Of a stretch of 9,344 nt of DNA, positions 1-5,123 are shown one piece after another. The notes under the pieces are model-generated. The model did not search any database and was not told the origin of the DNA. It worked only from the letters and a program-made list of their open reading frames with translations. The DNA is from Rickettsia typhi (GTDB lineage: Bacteria; Pseudomonadota; Alphaproteobacteria; Rickettsiales; UBA1997), in contig CAMDMO010000061.1 of the NCBI GenBank assembly GCA_945902255.1, positions 1 through 9,344 on the forward strand. Direction: 5' to 3'. Numbering within the stretch: position 1 is the first letter of the stretch; each line of letters begins with the position of its first letter. A program made the translations under genes and the position numbers.

Positions 1-73
1 TGGGCTTTACTAAATTTGCTCGAGCGCTCTTATATCTAATACGCTTGCCTTCTCACGAATTTAATAAAGCCCA
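1..73. repeat. Inverted repeat, 16-nt arms with one mismatch, 41-nt loop
   Basis: Arm 1-16 (tgggctttactaaatt) is the reverse complement of arm 58-73 (aatttaataaagccca) except at one position, which would be a G-U pair in the RNA of one strand. The spacer 17-57 contains the short palindromes gctcgagc and gagcgctc. The repeat lies inside the putative IS end. No T-run follows either arm within the window, so it is not a simple intrinsic terminator. A hairpin that blocks transcription entering the IS, or an internal transposase-binding repeat, are possible roles, but this is inference. Confidence 0.6.
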
Positions 74-108
74 AAATTACCAAAAAATCCTAATTTTGCG
101 ACAGTCTC
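1..108 (+). mobile_element. Probable terminal part of an insertion sequence (IS5-like end), running off the left edge
   Basis: Read on the minus strand, positions 108 to 91 give gagactgtcgcaaaatta. This resembles the terminal inverted repeat style of several IS5-family elements (GAGAC-TGT-GCAAAA). The flanking taa at 109-111 would suit a short T-rich/A-rich target duplication. The boundary lies only 16 nt beyond the rplO stop codon, where secY is normally found. The rest of the element would extend left of the window, so neither the opposite end nor a target duplication can be seen. An open frame on the plus strand (3-128) would be its transposase tail. The family call comes from memory of terminal repeats and is uncertain; an IS6-type end is an alternative. 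What is clear is that this stretch is not secY. Confidence 0.42.
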
Positions 109-128
109 TAAACTGGTTTTTTACTTAA
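3..128 (+). CDS. Possible C-terminal fragment of a transposase (partial, 5' end outside window)
   Basis: A frame open from the left edge encodes 41 residues and stops at TAA 126-128, overlapping the rplO stop codon on the opposite strand. It begins GFTKFARALLYLIRLPSHEF. An aromatic/small-residue run followed by a hydrophobic helix is common at the ends of DDE transposases (GF..FA..L..L pattern). The second half is translated through the putative terminal repeat into host DNA, which is odd for an intact IS gene and suggests either a degraded end or a chance frame. A second frame (starting at position 1) stops at 37-39 after WALLNLLERSYI and could instead be the real tail. No catalytic residues are visible because the gene body is outside the window. 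It converges on the ribosomal operon. Confidence 0.28.
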   Translation, partial: GFTKFARALLYLIRLPSHEFNKAQNYQKILILRQSLNWFFT

Positions 129-559
129 GCAAAAGCTTTTGCTTTTTGAGAGTAGGTATCAACGGTAATTTTTAATTTTACCGCAACTTCCTTCTCTTTT
201 CCCATAATAAGCTTTACTTTAGAGCACTTATCATTAATAAGGCCATATTCTTCTAGCTTATCTTTTGTTATTTCAGTAGCAACATCTAGGTTATTCTTAT
301 TAACTGCGTTAATAATATCTCTAATATTTACTGTTTCATATTCTTTACGAGTAACATTAGTGAAACCTCTTTTTGGAAGGCGCATATAAATTGGCGTTTG
401 ACCACCTTCAAAACCCCTAACTGTAGAGTGACCAGTTCTAGCTTTTTGACCTTTTACACCGCGACCAGCAGTTTTGCCTTTTCCAGAGCCGATACCGCGA
501 CCAACTCTTTTTCGGCTATTTCTTTTAATTTTTGGAAGTGCTTGTAATGAGATAGACAT
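125..559 (-). CDS. rplO: 50S ribosomal protein L15
   Basis: L15 is a late-assembling 50S protein that contacts 23S rRNA and helps complete the peptidyl-transferase half of the subunit. The 144-residue product has the basic, glycine-rich N-terminal tail (GRGIGSGKGKTAGRG, residues 20-34) followed by FEGGQTPIYMRLPKRGF (50-66), both diagnostic of L15. The C-terminal half is a lysine-rich alpha/beta domain. Length is normal (about 144-160 in the family). Translation starts at ATG 557-559, 16 nt after the rpmD stop, with no strong Shine-Dalgarno. It is the last ribosomal gene in the window. secY, the usual next gene, is absent, and IS-like DNA begins 16 nt after the TAA. Confidence 0.98.
   Translation of the reverse strand: MSISLQALPKIKRNSRKRVGRGIGSGKGKTAGRGVKGQKARTGHSTVRGFEGGQTPIYMRLPKRGFTNVTRKEYETVNIRDIINAVNKNNLDVATEITKDKLEEYGLINDKCSKVKLIMGKEKEVAVKLKITVDTYSQKAKAFA
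127..144. repeat. Perfect 18-bp palindrome over the rplO stop region, terminator-like on the plus strand
   Basis: aagcaaaagcttttgctt is identical to its reverse complement and covers the last codons of rplO (encoding KAFA and the end of the stop). Read on the plus strand it continues as tttttgag after gc, giving a short stem with a T-run. That could stop rightward transcription coming from the IS side. On the minus strand it is followed by A-rich sequence, so it does not look like a terminator for the ribosomal operon. The stem is AT-rich and would be weak. Confidence 0.3.
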
Positions 560-575
560 GACTTAATTTATAAAT

Positions 576-776
576 TTATGCTAATGATATTTTGACGATA
601 TGAGCAACTTTTTTGACCATTCCAAGAACGGAAGATGATCCTTCGAGTGTAGAGGATGATCCGATCCCTCTAAGTCCAAGACCAATAATATTGCCCTTCT
701 GTCTGTCATTTAGTTTTGATCCGCCTTTAATTTGCGTAACAATGATTTTTTTATTTAAAAAAATATTCAATTCCAT
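576..776 (-). CDS. rpmD: 50S ribosomal protein L30
   Basis: L30 is a small 50S protein bound to 23S rRNA. Residues 10-63 match the family: KIIVTQIKGGSK, then RQKGNIIGLGLRGIG (25-39), then VLGMVKKVAHIVKI (50-63), corresponding to the usual GLGLRKIG and VRGMIxKVxHLV blocks. The product has 66 residues against roughly 58-60 usually, the excess being about eight residues at the N-terminus (MELNIFLN). ATG 774-776 is the only evident start, three nt after the rpsE stop, so translation is probably coupled to rpsE. No clear Shine-Dalgarno is seen. L30 is lost in some reduced genomes; here it is kept. Confidence 0.95.
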   Translation of the reverse strand: MELNIFLNKKIIVTQIKGGSKLNDRQKGNIIGLGLRGIGSSSTLEGSSSVLGMVKKVAHIVKISLA

Positions 777-779
777 GGC

Positions 780-1337
780 TTATTCACTAGTTTGGTTGAG
801 TGCTAAATTTCTTCTTTTAACTATTTCAGAAATATCTTTTGATCTTTTTTCGGCAACTAATTTTGGAGAAAGAAGTCCGGCTAATGCAGCAAATGTTGCT
901 CCGATCATGTTGTAAGGGTTAGATGTTCCAACTGACTTAGCAACGATATCATGTATACCAGCGCATTCAAATATTGCGCGCATAGGGCCGCCAGCAATAA
1001 CTCCGGTACCGGTAGGAGCTGATCTCAAATAAACTTTTGCTGAGCAAAATCTTCCAAAAATATCGTGATGAATAGTGCGTCCTTCTTTTAGGGAAACTTT
1101 CATCATTTTTTTCTTTGCAGCTTCAAAAGCTTTATTCTTAGCATCAGAAACTTCTGTAGCGTTTCCTTTTCCGAAACCAACACGACCATTTTTATCGCCA
1201 ACAACTACTAGAGCAGCAAAAGACATATTTTTACCGCCTTTTACAGTTTTAGAAACGCGATTAATAGCCACTAATCTTTCAATAATTTCGGCATTACCAG
1301 CGTTTTTTGCTTGACTATTTTTTGCTTGTTTTGACAT
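780..1337 (-). CDS. rpsE: 30S ribosomal protein S5
   Basis: S5 lies near the mRNA entry channel of the 30S subunit and affects decoding accuracy. Residues 20-83 form the double-stranded-RNA-binding-like N-domain, with RVSKTVKGGKNMSFAALVVV (27-46) and GRVGFGKGNA (51-60) clearly recognisable. The C-terminal ribosomal fold follows, with SAPTGTGVIAGGPMRAIFE (106-124) and the GTSNPYNMIGATFAAL block (137-152). At 185 residues it is somewhat longer than the E. coli protein (about 167), due to a charged N-terminal tail and a C-terminal tail after LLSPKLVAEKR. ATG 1335-1337 lies 22 nt after the rplR stop. Confidence 0.98.
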   Translation of the reverse strand: MSKQAKNSQAKNAGNAEIIERLVAINRVSKTVKGGKNMSFAALVVVGDKNGRVGFGKGNATEVSDAKNKAFEAAKKKMMKVSLKEGRTIHHDIFGRFCSAKVYLRSAPTGTGVIAGGPMRAIFECAGIHDIVAKSVGTSNPYNMIGATFAALAGLLSPKLVAEKRSKDISEIVKRRNLALNQTSE

Positions 1338-1359
1338 CTGATAAATTTTTAAATTAAAT

Positions 1360-1704
1360 TTAGAATTCTAATCCAGCAGCTCGGCAAGCTTCCGCTAAAG
1401 CTTTAACACGACCGCTATACATGTAGGCGCCTTTATCAAAAATGGCTGTTTTAAAACCATCTTGTAAACAAATTTTGCCAAATTCTGCACCAACTAACTT
1501 AGCTTTTTCAAGTCCGGTAACTTTTTTAGGCTCTTTAAAATTAAGAGTTGAAAAAGATTTTAAAACCTTTCCTTCAACACTAATTAATTGCGCATAAATA
1601 TTTTGATTTGATCTAGAAACCACAATTCTTGGTCTAAGACCTTTATTGTATTTTGCAATTTTGTTTCTAACTCTAAATTTTCTTCTTTCGTAATTTGTAA
1701 GCAT
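1360..1704 (-). CDS. rplR: 50S ribosomal protein L18
   Basis: L18 binds 5S rRNA and, with L5, attaches it to the central protuberance of the 50S subunit. The 114-residue product has the basic N-terminus (MLTNYERRKFRVRNKI), the RPRIVVSRSNQNIYAQLI strand-loop-strand (24-41) and the C-terminal KGAYMYSGRVKALAEACRAA helix region (91-110; the family usually has R-G-Y-x-Y-H-G-R-V). It ends AGLEF, as L18 proteins commonly do (AGL-F). Length is normal. ATG 1702-1704 follows the rplF TAA after one nucleotide (taatatg), so reinitiation or coupling is likely. Confidence 0.97.
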   Translation of the reverse strand: MLTNYERRKFRVRNKIAKYNKGLRPRIVVSRSNQNIYAQLISVEGKVLKSFSTLNFKEPKKVTGLEKAKLVGAEFGKICLQDGFKTAIFDKGAYMYSGRVKALAEACRAAGLEF

Positions 1705-1705
1705 A

Positions 1706-2242
1706 TTATTTCTTTTTACCTTCTTTTCTTAAGATTGCTTTACCAAGAATTTTAACACCTTTACCTTTGTAAGGCTCAGGCTTTCTAAAAGAGATGATTT
1801 CAGAGGCCACTTGACCAACTAAAACTTTATCATCACCGGTAATAATAATTAAATTTGGTTTTTCAAATGCAGCAGTGATATTTTTTGGTAAGGCGTAATA
1901 TATTTCGTGGCTATAACCTAAAGTTAAGGCCAAAACTCCTTTATCAACTGATGCTTTATAACCTACGCCATTAATTTCTAGAGTGGTTTTAAATGGATTT
2001 TGTAATCCTTCGATAATGTTTTTAACATTACTTCTGTTCATTCCTACGAACATTGCAATGTCAGAAATTGACTTGTCAGCAGCTGCAAGCTTAATCTGAT
2101 TATCTTCAAAAACAGCTTTTACACCCAAGCTAAGTTGGTAAGTTTTTTTAACCTTACCATTATCGAAGCTGATGATATTATTATCAATGGCTATTTTGAT
2201 ATTAGCTGGAATTTTAACTGGTAATTTTCCTACGCGAGACAT
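1706..2242 (-). CDS. rplF: 50S ribosomal protein L6
   Basis: L6 sits at the base of the L7/L12 stalk near the sarcin-ricin loop and the factor-binding site. The 178-residue product starts MSRVGKLPVKIP, as most L6 proteins do. It shows the two tandem alpha/beta repeats of the family, the second opening near LEINGVGYKASV (88-99). The C-terminal L6 signature PEPYKGKGVKI is at 155-165. Downstream of it the usual Y-A/T-G/D-E is replaced by LGKAI, a mild divergence. It ends in a lysine cluster. ATG 2240-2242 is 12 nt after the rpsH stop. Length is normal. Confidence 0.98.
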   Translation of the reverse strand: MSRVGKLPVKIPANIKIAIDNNIISFDNGKVKKTYQLSLGVKAVFEDNQIKLAAADKSISDIAMFVGMNRSNVKNIIEGLQNPFKTTLEINGVGYKASVDKGVLALTLGYSHEIYYALPKNITAAFEKPNLIIITGDDKVLVGQVASEIISFRKPEPYKGKGVKILGKAILRKEGKKK

Positions 2243-2254
2243 TTGTTTTAAAAA

Positions 2255-2653
2255 TTAAAAGATTTTAAGAAGAATTTCACCGCCAAGCTTTTTATTTCTA
2301 GCTTCGTGATCTGAAATAACGCCTTGAGAAGTCGATATAACAACCATTCCCAAGCCATTCTTTACCAAAGGAAGATTATCGCATTGGCAATAAATTCTTC
2401 TTCCTGGCTTAGAAACAACTTCGATCTCAGTTACTACTGGATTTGAATAATGATATTTTAAATGGATATCGAATTTTTCCGAGCCATTTGCTTCTTTTAG
2501 CTTGCTATAGTTTAAAATATAGCCTTCATTTTTTAAGATTTGAAGGATATTTTCTCTTAAGCGAGAAGCTGGAGTGCTGATAACAGCTCTTCTTGCTAAA
2601 TAGCCATTTTTAATTCTGGCAACTAAATCTGAAACTGGATGATTGAAAGACAT
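2255..2653 (-). CDS. rpsH: 30S ribosomal protein S8
   Basis: S8 is a primary binder of the central domain of 16S rRNA (helix 21 region). In E. coli it also represses the spc operon by binding its mRNA near rplE. The 132-residue product shows the N-terminal PVSDLVARIKNGYLARR (6-22), the basic KPGRRIY segment (82-88) and the C-terminal signature GMVVISTSQGVISDHEARNK (102-121), ending GGEILLKIF. Length is normal (about 130-132). ATG 2651-2653 lies 16 nt after the rpsN stop. Whether S8 feedback operates here cannot be read from the sequence. Confidence 0.98.
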   Translation of the reverse strand: MSFNHPVSDLVARIKNGYLARRAVISTPASRLRENILQILKNEGYILNYSKLKEANGSEKFDIHLKYHYSNPVVTEIEVVSKPGRRIYCQCDNLPLVKNGLGMVVISTSQGVISDHEARNKKLGGEILLKIF

Positions 2654-2669
2654 TTTTATTAAATATTTA

Positions 2670-2975
2670 TTACCAACTAGATTTTACTAAGCCTGGAATT
2701 TGCCCCCAAGCTGCTAAGTCCCTTACTGCAATACGAGATAAGCCAAATTTTCTTAAATTACCTCTTGGTCTTCCAGTAAGAGTACATCTATTTCTTTGTC
2801 TTACTTTTGAACCATCGCGAGGCATCTGAGAAAGCTTAATTTGTGCCGCTAATCTTTCTTCAAATGGTAGGGAGCAGTCTTTTGTAACTGCAATTATTTT
2901 ATCTCTTTTTGCTTTATGCAATTGAGAAGTAACCTTTCTTTTTGAATTTCTTTTAACAATCGATTTTTTTGCCAT
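2670..2975 (-). CDS. rpsN: 30S ribosomal protein S14, long zinc-independent form
   Basis: S14 binds the 3' domain of 16S rRNA in the 30S head. The product has 101 residues, the length of the long (C-minus) form; the zinc-binding form has about 61 residues and two CxxC pairs. Only two separated cysteines are present (C34, C64) and there is no CxxC, so it should not bind zinc. The core signature RNRCTLTGRPRG (61-72) is intact, followed by RKFGLSRIAVRDLA and the terminal PGLVKSSW, an ending typical of alphaproteobacteria. ATG 2973-2975 comes one nt after the rplE TAA (taatatg). Confidence 0.98.
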   Translation of the reverse strand: MAKKSIVKRNSKRKVTSQLHKAKRDKIIAVTKDCSLPFEERLAAQIKLSQMPRDGSKVRQRNRCTLTGRPRGNLRKFGLSRIAVRDLAAWGQIPGLVKSSW

Positions 2976-2976
2976 A

Positions 2977-3513
2977 TTACTTTATTGGAAGGTTGATTTT
3001 TTTAAGCAAATATAAAGCTTCTTCTTTAGTTTTAGCGGTAGTTGCAATGGTAACATTGAGACCGAAAATTTTTAAGATATTATCAAGATCAACTTCTAAA
3101 AAAACATTATGCTCTTTAATGCCGAAACTGTAATGATTGCTTTGGTTAAATCCTTTTGCAGAAAGACCACGAAAATCTCTAATTCTTGGAAGAGCTATAT
3201 TAACTAGCTTGTCAAGGAATTGATACATTTTCTTGCCGCGCAGAGTAACTCTGCAACCAATAGCCAAATCTTTTCTTAATTTAAAAGTCGAGATTGCTTT
3301 ACGAGACTTGGTCAAAACAGCTTTTTGACCAGCTAAGTTAGAAACTTGAGCTGCCAAATAAGACAAAAATTTATTATCACTGTCAGTGGCTTTAATACCA
3401 ACATTGATGCTGACCATTTTAAGTCTAGGAATTGCAAGATCATTATTATAAGAAAATTTTTTCTTTAGATCCGCGATTGTGTCTTTATATAATTTTTCAG
3501 TTAGAGTTTGCAT
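2977..3513 (-). CDS. rplE: 50S ribosomal protein L5
   Basis: L5 binds 5S rRNA and forms part of the central protuberance, contacting P-site tRNA and the 30S head. The 178-residue product is of normal length. The family signature is clear: IPRLKMVSINVGI (28-40), LAGQKAVLTKSRKAISTFKL (60-79), then GCRVTLRGKKMYQFLDKL (86-103) and LPRIRDFRG (108-116). The C-terminal VTIATTAKTKEEALYLL (154-170) matches the usual T-T-A-x-T-D/K-E-E-A-x-x-LL. ATG 3511-3513 lies 13 nt after the rplX stop and 26 nt after a perfect 8-bp hairpin at the end of rplX. Confidence 0.98.
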   Translation of the reverse strand: MQTLTEKLYKDTIADLKKKFSYNNDLAIPRLKMVSINVGIKATDSDNKFLSYLAAQVSNLAGQKAVLTKSRKAISTFKLRKDLAIGCRVTLRGKKMYQFLDKLVNIALPRIRDFRGLSAKGFNQSNHYSFGIKEHNVFLEVDLDNILKIFGLNVTIATTAKTKEEALYLLKKINLPIK

Positions 3514-3526
3514 TTCTATAGTTCAA

Positions 3527-3844
3527 TTATCCGATTTTTTTTCCAGATTTTCTGGAAACGCGATTTTTTCTGGTAAAAGCTTTGCCTTCGCCCGCTTCAA
3601 CAACGAATTTAATTTTCACTGCTTTTCCATTTTCAACATGAGAAATGTTGGAAATGTGAATTGGTCTTTCAGCTTTGATTATTTGTCCAGGAGTTGAAGA
3701 GGTTGGTTTTTTATGAATAGTCTTCAAATTAACTCCCTCTACAACAACTTTTTCACTAGTCAATGATAAGATTTTACCAACCTTACCTTTGTTAGATCCG
3801 GCAATAACAATAACTTGATCGTTCTTTTTAAATTTTTCTGCCAT
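3527..3844 (-). CDS. rplX: 50S ribosomal protein L24
   Basis: L24 is an assembly-initiating protein that binds the 5' domain of 23S rRNA and lies near the exit tunnel. The 105-residue product starts MAEKFKKNDQVIVIAGSNKG, which contains the KOW motif (about residues 5-37: V-I-V-I-A-G-x-x-K-G-x-x-G-K-I). This is followed by VEGVNL and the KPT element (46-48), with PIHISNISHV (61-70) characteristic of bacterial L24. Length is normal (about 102-107). ATG 3842-3844 is six nt after the rplN stop. The last codons contain a perfect hairpin, listed separately. Confidence 0.97.
   Translation of the reverse strand: MAEKFKKNDQVIVIAGSNKGKVGKILSLTSEKVVVEGVNLKTIHKKPTSSTPGQIIKAERPIHISNISHVENGKAVKIKFVVEAGEGKAFTRKNRVSRKSGKKIG
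3540..3558 (-). repeat. Perfect 8-bp hairpin at the 3' end of rplX, upstream of rplE
   Basis: On the minus strand the sequence tttccagaaaatctggaaa folds into an 8-bp stem with an AAA loop. It is coding (within the Val-Ser-Arg-Lys-Ser-Gly-Lys codons of L24) and ends 26 nt before the rplE ATG. It is followed by A's rather than T's, so it is not an intrinsic terminator in the operon direction. In E. coli the S8 repressor site of the spc mRNA lies at this same junction, but the internal-loop core that S8 recognises is not visible here. A regulatory role is only a possibility. Confidence 0.5.
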
Positions 3845-3850
3845 ATTTTT

Positions 3851-4219
3851 TTACAAAACCTCCGTGGCTAATGATGCAATTTTTAGAAAATTTTTCTGCC
3901 TTACTTCACGAGCAACTGGTCCGAAAACACGAGTAGCTAGTGGTTCACCGTCTTTATCGACAAGTACAATAGCGTTATCGTCAAATCTTACAAAGCTACC
4001 ATCGCTTCTAACGACTTTGCTTCTGGTACGAACGATTACCCCTTTAGCCACTTGACCCTTTTTTACTTTTGAGCCTGGAATAACGGTGTTGATTGCAACG
4101 ACGATAATATCGCCGATATGCGCAATCATGTGATTTGAGCCACCTAAAACTTTGATACATGTAGCGGTTTTTGCTCCGGAGTTATCGGCAACCACTAAAC
4201 TTGTTTGCATTTGAATCAT
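3851..4219 (-). CDS. rplN: 50S ribosomal protein L14
   Basis: L14 is a 50S interface protein that forms an intersubunit bridge with 16S rRNA. From ATG 4217-4219 the product has 122 residues and starts MIQMQTSLVVADNSGAK, the canonical L14 beginning. The frame is open 29 codons further upstream, but that extension would lie over the end of rpsQ and has no family counterpart, so the shorter start is chosen. AGG 7 nt before the ATG supports it. The L14 signature region is residues 60-86 (GVIVRTRSKVVRSDGS, then FDDNAIVLVD), and the end, NFLKIASLATEVL, is typical. It is the first gene of the classical spc operon, here only 13 nt after rpsQ. Confidence 0.98.
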   Translation of the reverse strand: MIQMQTSLVVADNSGAKTATCIKVLGGSNHMIAHIGDIIVVAINTVIPGSKVKKGQVAKGVIVRTRSKVVRSDGSFVRFDDNAIVLVDKDGEPLATRVFGPVAREVRQKNFLKIASLATEVL

Positions 4220-4225
4220 TTTTAT

Positions 4226-4230
4226 ACCTA
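4226..4230 (-). promoter_or_regulatory. Shine-Dalgarno-like site of rplN
   Basis: On the minus strand taggt, with the AGG core at 4227-4229, lies 7 nt before the rplN ATG, inside the 13-nt rpsQ-rplN spacer. It is one of the few recognisable ribosome binding sites in the window and supports the 122-residue start of L14 over the longer open frame. Confidence 0.55.
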
Positions 4231-4232
4231 AT

Positions 4233-4448
4233 CTAGTTAACTTTAAGAGCCCAGTGTTTTCTTTTAGAAATTGGTCTCGAACTAACGATTTCAACCTCGT
4301 CACCAATAGTCACGGTCTTACCTTGTGAATCCACTAGGTATTTTTTGTGAACAGTAACATATTTACCGTAGCGAGGGTGTTTTTTATAAGACGTTGAAAC
4401 GCCTTTAAAAGTTTTTTCGTCTATAATATTTAAAACTTTAACTTTCAT
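4233..4448 (-). CDS. rpsQ: 30S ribosomal protein S17
   Basis: S17 is a primary 16S rRNA binder in the 30S body with an OB fold. The 71-residue product aligns over its whole length with the core of S17: HPRYGKYVTVHKKY (24-37) matches the KHPxYGKxxxxxxKxxxHD region, and GDEVEIVSSRPISKRKHWAL (49-68) is the family signature. It is shorter than E. coli S17 (84 residues): by my alignment about seven residues are missing at the N-terminus and about a dozen at the C-terminus. No upstream in-frame start is evident because the rpmC stop lies 2 nt before ATG 4446-4448. Stop codon is TAG. Confidence 0.95.
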   Translation of the reverse strand: MKVKVLNIIDEKTFKGVSTSYKKHPRYGKYVTVHKKYLVDSQGKTVTIGDEVEIVSSRPISKRKHWALKVN

Positions 4449-4450
4449 TA

Positions 4451-4630
4451 TTAAGCTGCAGCCTTTTTGTTATTAATTTTGGTAAAGAGTCTAGCGACTT
4501 CTTTTCTTTTGTTTTTATATTCTTTTGCAACAATAACTTCTCCAGAAGAAGCTTTGACGCGCATCATCATAAGCTCTTTTTTAAGAGAAGCAATGTTTGC
4601 TAGAGATGATTTTATTTCTTCTTTTTTCAT
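4451..4630 (-). CDS. rpmC: 50S ribosomal protein L29
   Basis: L29 is a small helical protein beside the polypeptide exit tunnel, near L23 and the docking site for SRP and trigger factor. The gene encodes 59 residues, beginning MKKEEIKSSLANIASLKKEL. It is rich in Lys and Glu and predicted to form two helices, as in the family. The central LKKELMMMRVKASSGE (16-31) corresponds to the usual L-x-x-E-L-x-x-L-R-x-Q-x-A-T/S-G-Q block, and KRKEVARLFTKIN (41-53) to the IRR-x-IARI-x-T segment. It sits in the expected place between rplP (2-nt spacer) and rpsQ (2-nt spacer), which makes the call firm despite the short length. Confidence 0.95.
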   Translation of the reverse strand: MKKEEIKSSLANIASLKKELMMMRVKASSGEVIVAKEYKNKRKEVARLFTKINNKKAAA

Positions 4631-4632
4631 GT

Positions 4633-5046
4633 TTATAATAGGCCTACTATTTTGGTTGTAAATGGCAGCTTTGCAGCAGCTTTTTCAAGAGATATTGTGG
4701 CTGACGCAGCATCAATTCCATCGATTTCAAAAATGATACGACCTGGTTTGATTTTTGCTATATAATATTCTACGTTACCTTTACCGCTTCCCATTCTCAC
4801 TTCCGCAGGTTTTTTAGTAACTGGAGTGTGAGGAAAAACCATAATCCAAAGTTTACCAGCGCGCTTCATATAGCGAGTGATAACTTTTCTAGCAGATTCA
4901 ATCTGTTTAGAATTAATTTTTCCAGGTTCAAGCGCTTTTAATCCAAAAGAGCCAAATTTCAGACTATTGCCATTAGAGGCAGTGCCCATAATTTTTTTTC
5001 CGCCCTTCTGTGCTTTTCTATATTTTGTTTTAGCAGGTACTAACAT
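4633..5046 (-). CDS. rplP: 50S ribosomal protein L16
   Basis: L16 is a late-assembling 50S protein at the A-site side of the peptidyl-transferase centre; it contacts the elbow of A-site tRNA. The 137-residue product starts MLVPAKTKYRKAQKG, like the standard MLxPKRTKFRKxxKG. It contains FGLKALEPG (35-43), IESARKVITRYMKRAGKLWI (49-68), FPHTPVTKKPAEVRMGSGKG (71-90) and NVEYYIAKIKPGR (91-103). R84 aligns with the arginine hydroxylated in E. coli L16 (R81). Length is normal. The start at ATG 5044-5046 is fixed by homology. It is preceded by an unusually long 77-nt spacer and has no clear Shine-Dalgarno. Confidence 0.98.
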   Translation of the reverse strand: MLVPAKTKYRKAQKGGKKIMGTASNGNSLKFGSFGLKALEPGKINSKQIESARKVITRYMKRAGKLWIMVFPHTPVTKKPAEVRMGSGKGNVEYYIAKIKPGRIIFEIDGIDAASATISLEKAAAKLPFTTKIVGLL

Positions 5047-5123
5047 ATTATTTTTTATAGTGCTTTTTTATTCTTAATATTCTTGCCGACTTTTAGTCGA
5101 GCTGAAGTTTATTCAAGATCAAA
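5047..5123 (-). other. 77-nt rpsC-rplP spacer with a small hairpin
   Basis: This is the only sizeable gap between adjacent ribosomal genes in the window; the others are 0-22 nt. On the minus strand it contains cgactaaaagtcg (5087-5099), a 5-bp stem with an AAA loop, followed by A-rich sequence leading into the rplP ATG. I see no convincing -35/-10 pair and no T-run after the hairpin, so neither a promoter nor an intrinsic terminator is supported. No small ORF with a plausible start is evident. Confidence 0.6.

Noticed and set aside
1..73. tRNA gene on the minus strand (73 nt, pairing ends, terminal CCA)
   Set aside because: The CCA is part of the paired arm rather than an overhang, the stem is 16 nt rather than 7, and neither a D-arm motif nor a GGTTCGAATCC-like T-arm is present.
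613..915. 100-residue plus-strand open frame opposite rpmD and rpsE
   Set aside because: It is antisense to two certain genes, has no recognisable family and no Shine-Dalgarno or spacing that would suggest translation. The same applies to the plus-strand frames at 1075-1314, 3479-3697, 3864-4055, 4467-4661, 4877-5077 and 5266-5628.
2255..3513. Search for an inserted or fused accessory gene among the spc genes
   Set aside because: All products are of family length with normal order and short spacers; nothing foreign is present.
4220..4306. N-terminal extension of L14 giving a 151-residue protein
   Set aside because: The extension reads antiparallel to no known L14 sequence, overlaps rpsQ, and the canonical start MIQMQT with an AGG site lies at 4219.
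5047..5123. Internal promoter before rplP
   Set aside because: TATAAA-like sequence exists close to the ATG but there is no TTGACA-like box at suitable spacing, and AT-rich DNA yields such matches by chance.
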